Source: Phascolomyces articulosus
Lineage: Eukaryota > Mucoromycota > Mucoromycetes > Mucorales > Lichtheimiaceae
Direction: 5' to 3'
Length of the DNA: 64,000 nt
NCBI GenBank assembly: GCA_025677815.1
Contig: JAIXMP010000018.1
Coordinates: 620,001-684,000 of the forward strand
The notes under the pieces are model-generated. The model saw only the letters and a program-made list of their open reading frames with translations, was not told the origin of the DNA and made no database searches. Shown here one piece after another: positions 60,415 through 64,000 of this stretch. Numbering within the stretch: position 1 is the first letter of the stretch; the number at the start of each line of letters is the position of its first letter. The position numbers and the translations under genes are program-made.

Positions 60415-61961
60415 ATGGATGATGTTTATCAATATACAAACGAAGCTGTTCAATCCAACCGAGGAACTCAACATGCTCAACAACAAGAAGAAGAGGAAGA
60501 TGTCATTTTGAATGCTTTTAATAATTTTGGTTTTGGTAGACGATGGTCTACTCTTGTGGACACCGTAAAAAAACAGGTACATGAAGTTTCTTTTACAATC
60601 ATCTTGAATAAGTAAATAATAATAATAAAAAAAAAAGAGAACCTTGTTCTCTTTTCTCTTACCTTTGTTAACGCAACGGAAATGCTTAAAAAAATAAATA
60701 GAGTGAGCAAGTGGTGAATGTTACTCGAAATGACTTGCAAGAGTTTGCTCAAGTCTTACGAGACGATACAACTCAAACAGTGGAAAAAATATCAAAAAGT
60801 GTCAAGCCGGATGTGAAGGGTAAAGGTCGAGCCAAAAATGTATCCGACTTTGATCAAGGTGAACAAGAGGATGATGATGATGATGATGAAGGTATTTGGA
60901 GTTATGTATGGCATCAAACACAACAACTCCCATCTGCATTACGATTACCCGATAATATGGATTTGGGTAAACTACGGGAAGAGATGGATCAAGGCACACG
61001 TTATGCAGAACATTATTTGCAAAAGTTTGGTTCAGAAGTCTTGGATACAGTGAACAAAGCACTTGACATTATTGATTACGATGAAGAAGATGGACAACAA
61101 CAAGAGCCGGAAGGAAGACCAAGTACAAGCAGTAATCGAACCAAACGGATTTTGTAAGTTAAAAAAAACCGGTGTGGGAATATACATGTTGGATAAGGCA
61201 TGGTCCGAATATTCTCATGTCCAGGGAATGAAAACTATAAACCATATAAATGTCTAATCAAGTGGCTGTATCATATATATAAAAAATAGTGCAACCCGAA
61301 ATGAACGTTTATTAGCAGAAATGCGTACAGATGCAGATACATTTTTGAATCAAGTACCAGACACAATCGAATTTGATGTGGAAAAGAAAACAGATGAAAT
61401 TGCACAAACATTGAGCGAATTCCCTGATTTACGTGAAATGATGGATCGATTGGGTATATATTTTTATATAGTTATGTGGATTGAATTGGTCCATTACTAG
61501 AGCGAAACATTAAACATTGAACACTAATAATATTATTATTCATTGTAGTACCTGTACAAGTGAGCTATGTTTTATTCTGGCAACGCTATTTCTATCACGT
61601 ACAAAAAATTGAAAAAGAGGATGAAAAACGACAAATCATTGCTAAAGGTAAAATATTCATCATTTGGTACAATAACGAAAAAGAAATCTTATATCTTTTG
61701 ATTGTTTTTTGATGGATTATAGGAGCGGATGATGAAGGTGAATTTAAATGGGATTCAGAAGATGAAGATGAACCTTCCACATCACCATCAACACTGACAC
61801 AAAAGAAAGAACAAGTCGATGAGAAAAAAGTAACGGATGAAAAAAAGATGGTGGACAATAAACAACAGATGGGCGAGGATCAAAGCAAGAAACAACAAGA
61901 AGAATCTAAAAAGCCTTATCAAGTTGATAATGATGATAGCAGTGATAGTGATTGGGAATAA
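60415..61961 (+). CDS. BSD-domain protein (Dos2-like)
   Basis: Exons 60415-60576, 60702-61153, 61290-61453, 61549-61647 and 61723-61961 give 371 aa. Residues about 228-292 form a BSD domain: FDVEKKTDEIAQTLSEFPDLREMMDRL, then VPVQVSYVLFWQRYFYHVQKIEKEDEKRQ, with the conserved Phe-Trp of the third helix. The region before it (WSTLVDTVKKQ; LQEFAQVLRDDTTQTVEKISK) is helical, as in Dos2/BSDC1-type proteins. The middle has an acidic run (DDDDDDEG) and the end is KKP-YQVDNDDSSDSDWE, the acidic DW-type tail seen in this group. Dos2 of yeast is implicated in ubiquitin- and growth-related functions, but the biochemical role is not established. Confidence 0.85.
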
Positions 61962-62334
61962 GAGTATGATATTTTACAAAAGGGGTCAGATCCACGTTCC
62001 TTATATAAATAACTATCATTTTAGTGACCTTGTAGTTACAAATAGTAGCTCCTCTGTGCGTATGTATTATTATAATTACATATATAATTAACACTTTAAA
62101 TATTTTTTACATATAAATATTGGTTCTTGTATCAACTCTGTATCAAAACATTGTGCGTAACCAGAAATATAATTCAATTCTTCATAAATCAATATATATA
62201 CCTATATCCATTTTTTTTCAAGTCGAACACATATAACAACGTGATTATTGTCACTTTTATGTTTTAGCTATTTGGTTGTTATGATCTATAAGAATACTTA
62301 CCCCTCATCATAGATTTTTCTATATTCATGCCTC
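61962..62334. other. intergenic
   Basis: AT-rich 3' flank of the BSD-domain gene up to repeat copy 3. Nothing else recognised. Confidence 0.5.
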
Positions 62335-62679
62335 TGATACTTTCCAGAATTTCACCCTTAAAAAATTAATCGGAGCACCATCTTGCAGATCTTTGTGACC
62401 AAGCAGGTGAAACAAATAAGGTATGGTTTACTACAGGTAACTCAGCTAGGAGCCACTTAATTTCCATAACAACGACTACATACTTCTTTTTTGACATTTA
62501 CTTCATTCATTTTCTTTTTTTTTTTTATTACTTCTTTACCGTATAACTTATATGCGTATATAAGCATACAGACATATGCTGCGCCATAAAATAGCCACAA
62601 AAAACTCATCAGGTCTTAAAACTAAAATGAAAAAAGTATATAAAGACCTTTCTCTTTTCTCTTTTTTTCTTCTTTGCCA

Positions 62680-62749
62680 CTCTCAGGTTCCACTCCACGC
62701 ATTCTTGAATCTCTCGACATTCAAGAATGCGTGGAGTGGAACCTGAGAG
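62680..62749. repeat. perfect 31-bp inverted repeat (hairpin)
   Basis: Arms begin CTCTCAGGTTCC and end GGAACCTGAGAG, with loop CTCTCGAC. The arms are perfectly complementary, GC-richer than anything around them, and would form a very stable stem in RNA or single-stranded DNA. Confidence 0.98.
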
Positions 62750-62964
62750 CTTAGGCTAGATGGTTGTTTTTTCGTTCTTCTCTTTCCTTTCTTCTCCCTT
62801 TCCTCCCTTTACTTACATAGCTATTCCTTACCTCTTTTCACTTTGACCTTATAATTATACCTTTTCCTTCACATGTCGTTTCTGTCTTTTAACCTTTTAA
62901 CGAAGAGTCTCAAAGAGACCTTTATTACAATAAATAATACATATAAAAAATCTTCTTTGCCACT
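62682..62964 (+). mobile_element. hairpin-headed insertion with 14-bp target duplication
   Basis: Copy 2 shows the empty site, so this sequence was inserted into repeat copy 3. TCTTCTTTGCCACT occurs at 62668-62681 and 62951-62964 and flanks the 269-bp insert directly. The insert opens with a perfect inverted repeat, arms 62680-62710 and 62719-62749 (31 nt each, the outer two bases from the flank) around an 8-nt loop. It then has a CT-rich body and ends in ATACATATAAAAAA. A 14-bp duplication and an A-rich 3' end suggest retroposition (SINE-like). GGTTCCACTCC in the hairpin is one base off the tRNA-type B box GGTTCGANTCC, but no clear A box is placed correctly. No protein is encoded. Confidence 0.75.
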
Positions 62965-63527
62965 TACCTTTCCAACATTGCAAATGAAGGCTTACTGATG
63001 CAATGACAGAAAATTATTTCAACATAACATGTCTGCTGCTCACCTTTTGGTGTTGCGCTAATTTTTTGAGGGGGATTTCTCCCATACCTTATTATAAATA
63101 ATGAAAACGATAAAAAAAATCAAACAGAAAAACTTTATACCATATTGTGATATTAAGTTCTTTTGTTATAATAAACTTGTTGTGTTTCATTTTCATATAA
63201 TAATAAGACATGCCATTGTTTATTTCATTATAATTTAAATGTCTCTGTTATTTTAATGATTGGAAAACAATTCTTGGTTTTTATTACCATGATAATCCTT
63301 TCGGGATGGTTCCGAATGCACAGGCCATGTCAATAGAAAGAATAAGTGATTAAAAAATTGATCAGTAGTAAAAAAAAAGTTATATACATAATAAACTAAA
63401 CTTCATTATAACTAAACAAAATAAATGGGATTGTCGTTTACGTATCGGCAAAAAGTGTGTATATGTGTGCACGTTACAAACAAAGCACTATATGAACTCC
63501 CTTTACGTGTCAACAGTGTTTGAAACA

Positions 63528-64000
63528 TAAAAAATTTTCTATCCTGTTTAAGTTCCCGCGATAATGATGAGAATGGAATCGTATTCTTTTTTTATATGTA
63601 TATTATATGAAATGAATTCACTTTTTCATTGCTGTAAAAAACACGTCAAGCTGTTGCGTTTCTTTGATATTTATTATCCTTTGAAGGTTGATAATAATAA
63701 AGGGGGATATATGAATAAAGATCATTATAATAAAAACACTGGTATATATAAAACGTTTGAGATTCTCTTCAAGAAAAACAGATTTATATAATGATTGAAA
63801 AACGTCATCACATACAATGACGTTTATTTTTTACTATAGCCTAATCGCATACTCCATGAAATAATTGGTGACATTTTTCTGTTAGACAAACCCCACAGTT
63901 TCCCACGCTACTATTAAGTTGAGAAAAAAAGAAAGTTTTGATTTTTTCTCACGCTTGTATATTGGGATGTTTTGTGCCCATTCTAATTGGCGCTAGTTCT
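63528..64000. other. intergenic, right edge of window
   Basis: AT-rich. A 75-codon frame at 63564-63791 is unsupported. A 9-bp inverted repeat with ACGTCA/TGACGT half-sites lies at 63800-63825. No gene can be called before the window ends. Confidence 0.5.

Larger units (their letters stand above)
62335..63527 (+). repeat. dispersed LTR-like repeat, copy 3 (interrupted)
   Basis: Same orientation as copy 1 and nearly collinear with the reverse complement of copy 2, ending at the same GTGTTTGAAACA. After removing a 283-bp insertion (62682-62964) the length is about 910 bp, matching copy 2. It has the TATA-like GTATATAAAGACC and the adjacent pyrimidine tract. The start is uncertain by about 20 bp. 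Confidence 0.85.

Noticed and set aside
62680..62749. tRNA-derived head for the hairpin insertion
   Set aside because: GGTTCCACTCC is close to a B box, but no A box at the right spacing precedes it and the arms form a long perfect hairpin, not a cloverleaf.
1..64000. tRNA, rRNA or CRISPR loci
   Set aside because: No tRNA-type A/B box pair with a cloverleaf, no rRNA-like conserved block and no regularly spaced direct repeats were seen on either strand.

Overview
The window is nuclear DNA of a filamentous fungus, most likely Mucoromycota, order Mucorales. It is AT-rich, its genes carry many short GT-AG introns (about 50-300 nt), promoters are pyrimidine-rich, and it encodes a CotH-type cell-surface protein, a family typical of Mucorales. 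I see no prokaryotic operons, CRISPR arrays, rRNA or tRNA. All intron-exon models were built by hand from splice signals, reading phase and protein-family fit. Every multi-exon model given with exon coordinates sums to a whole number of codons.

Layout: F-box/WD40 protein (-, 0.75-2.6 kb); a long spacer with a MITE-like element; a monocarboxylate-type MFS transporter (+, 6-8.1 kb); glucose-6-phosphate dehydrogenase copy 1 (+, 8.6-10.5 kb); an HSF-domain transcription factor (+, 12.2-14.3 kb); cyclin H (+) tail-to-tail with an ING-type PHD protein (-) at 14.5-17.4 kb; a weak secreted ORF; trifunctional histidine biosynthesis HIS4 (-, 18.8-21.6 kb); repeat copy 1; a GH8 glycoside hydrolase (-, 24.3-25.9 kb); a FAR1-type DNA-binding protein (-, 27.3-29.4 kb); a 2.5 kb spacer with X-box-like motifs; SCOC-like protein (-) and CIA1 (+) in divergent orientation; a GSKIP-domain protein (+); an AVT-type amino acid transporter (-); repeat copy 2; a START-like protein (-), a P450 (-) and a G-protein beta subunit (-); a 3.7 kb spacer; an MIT-like protein (+); G6PD copy 2 (-); MTG1 (+); CotH (+); a BSD-domain protein (+); and repeat copy 3 carrying a hairpin-headed insertion.

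Most genes are ordinary fungal housekeeping loci: pentose phosphate entry (two G6PDs), histidine synthesis, Fe-S assembly, TFIIH cyclin, chromatin reading, G-protein signalling and mitochondrial ribosome assembly. They form no common pathway. The more unusual material is in gene structure and mobile DNA. A 2-nt microexon appears necessary to keep the MFS gene open. The G-protein beta gene ends in a 15-nt exon. The two G6PD paralogues share three exact exon lengths but differ by one intron. A roughly 0.9 kb LTR-like repeat occurs three times, and one copy is interrupted by an insert with a perfect 31-bp inverted repeat and a 14-bp target duplication.
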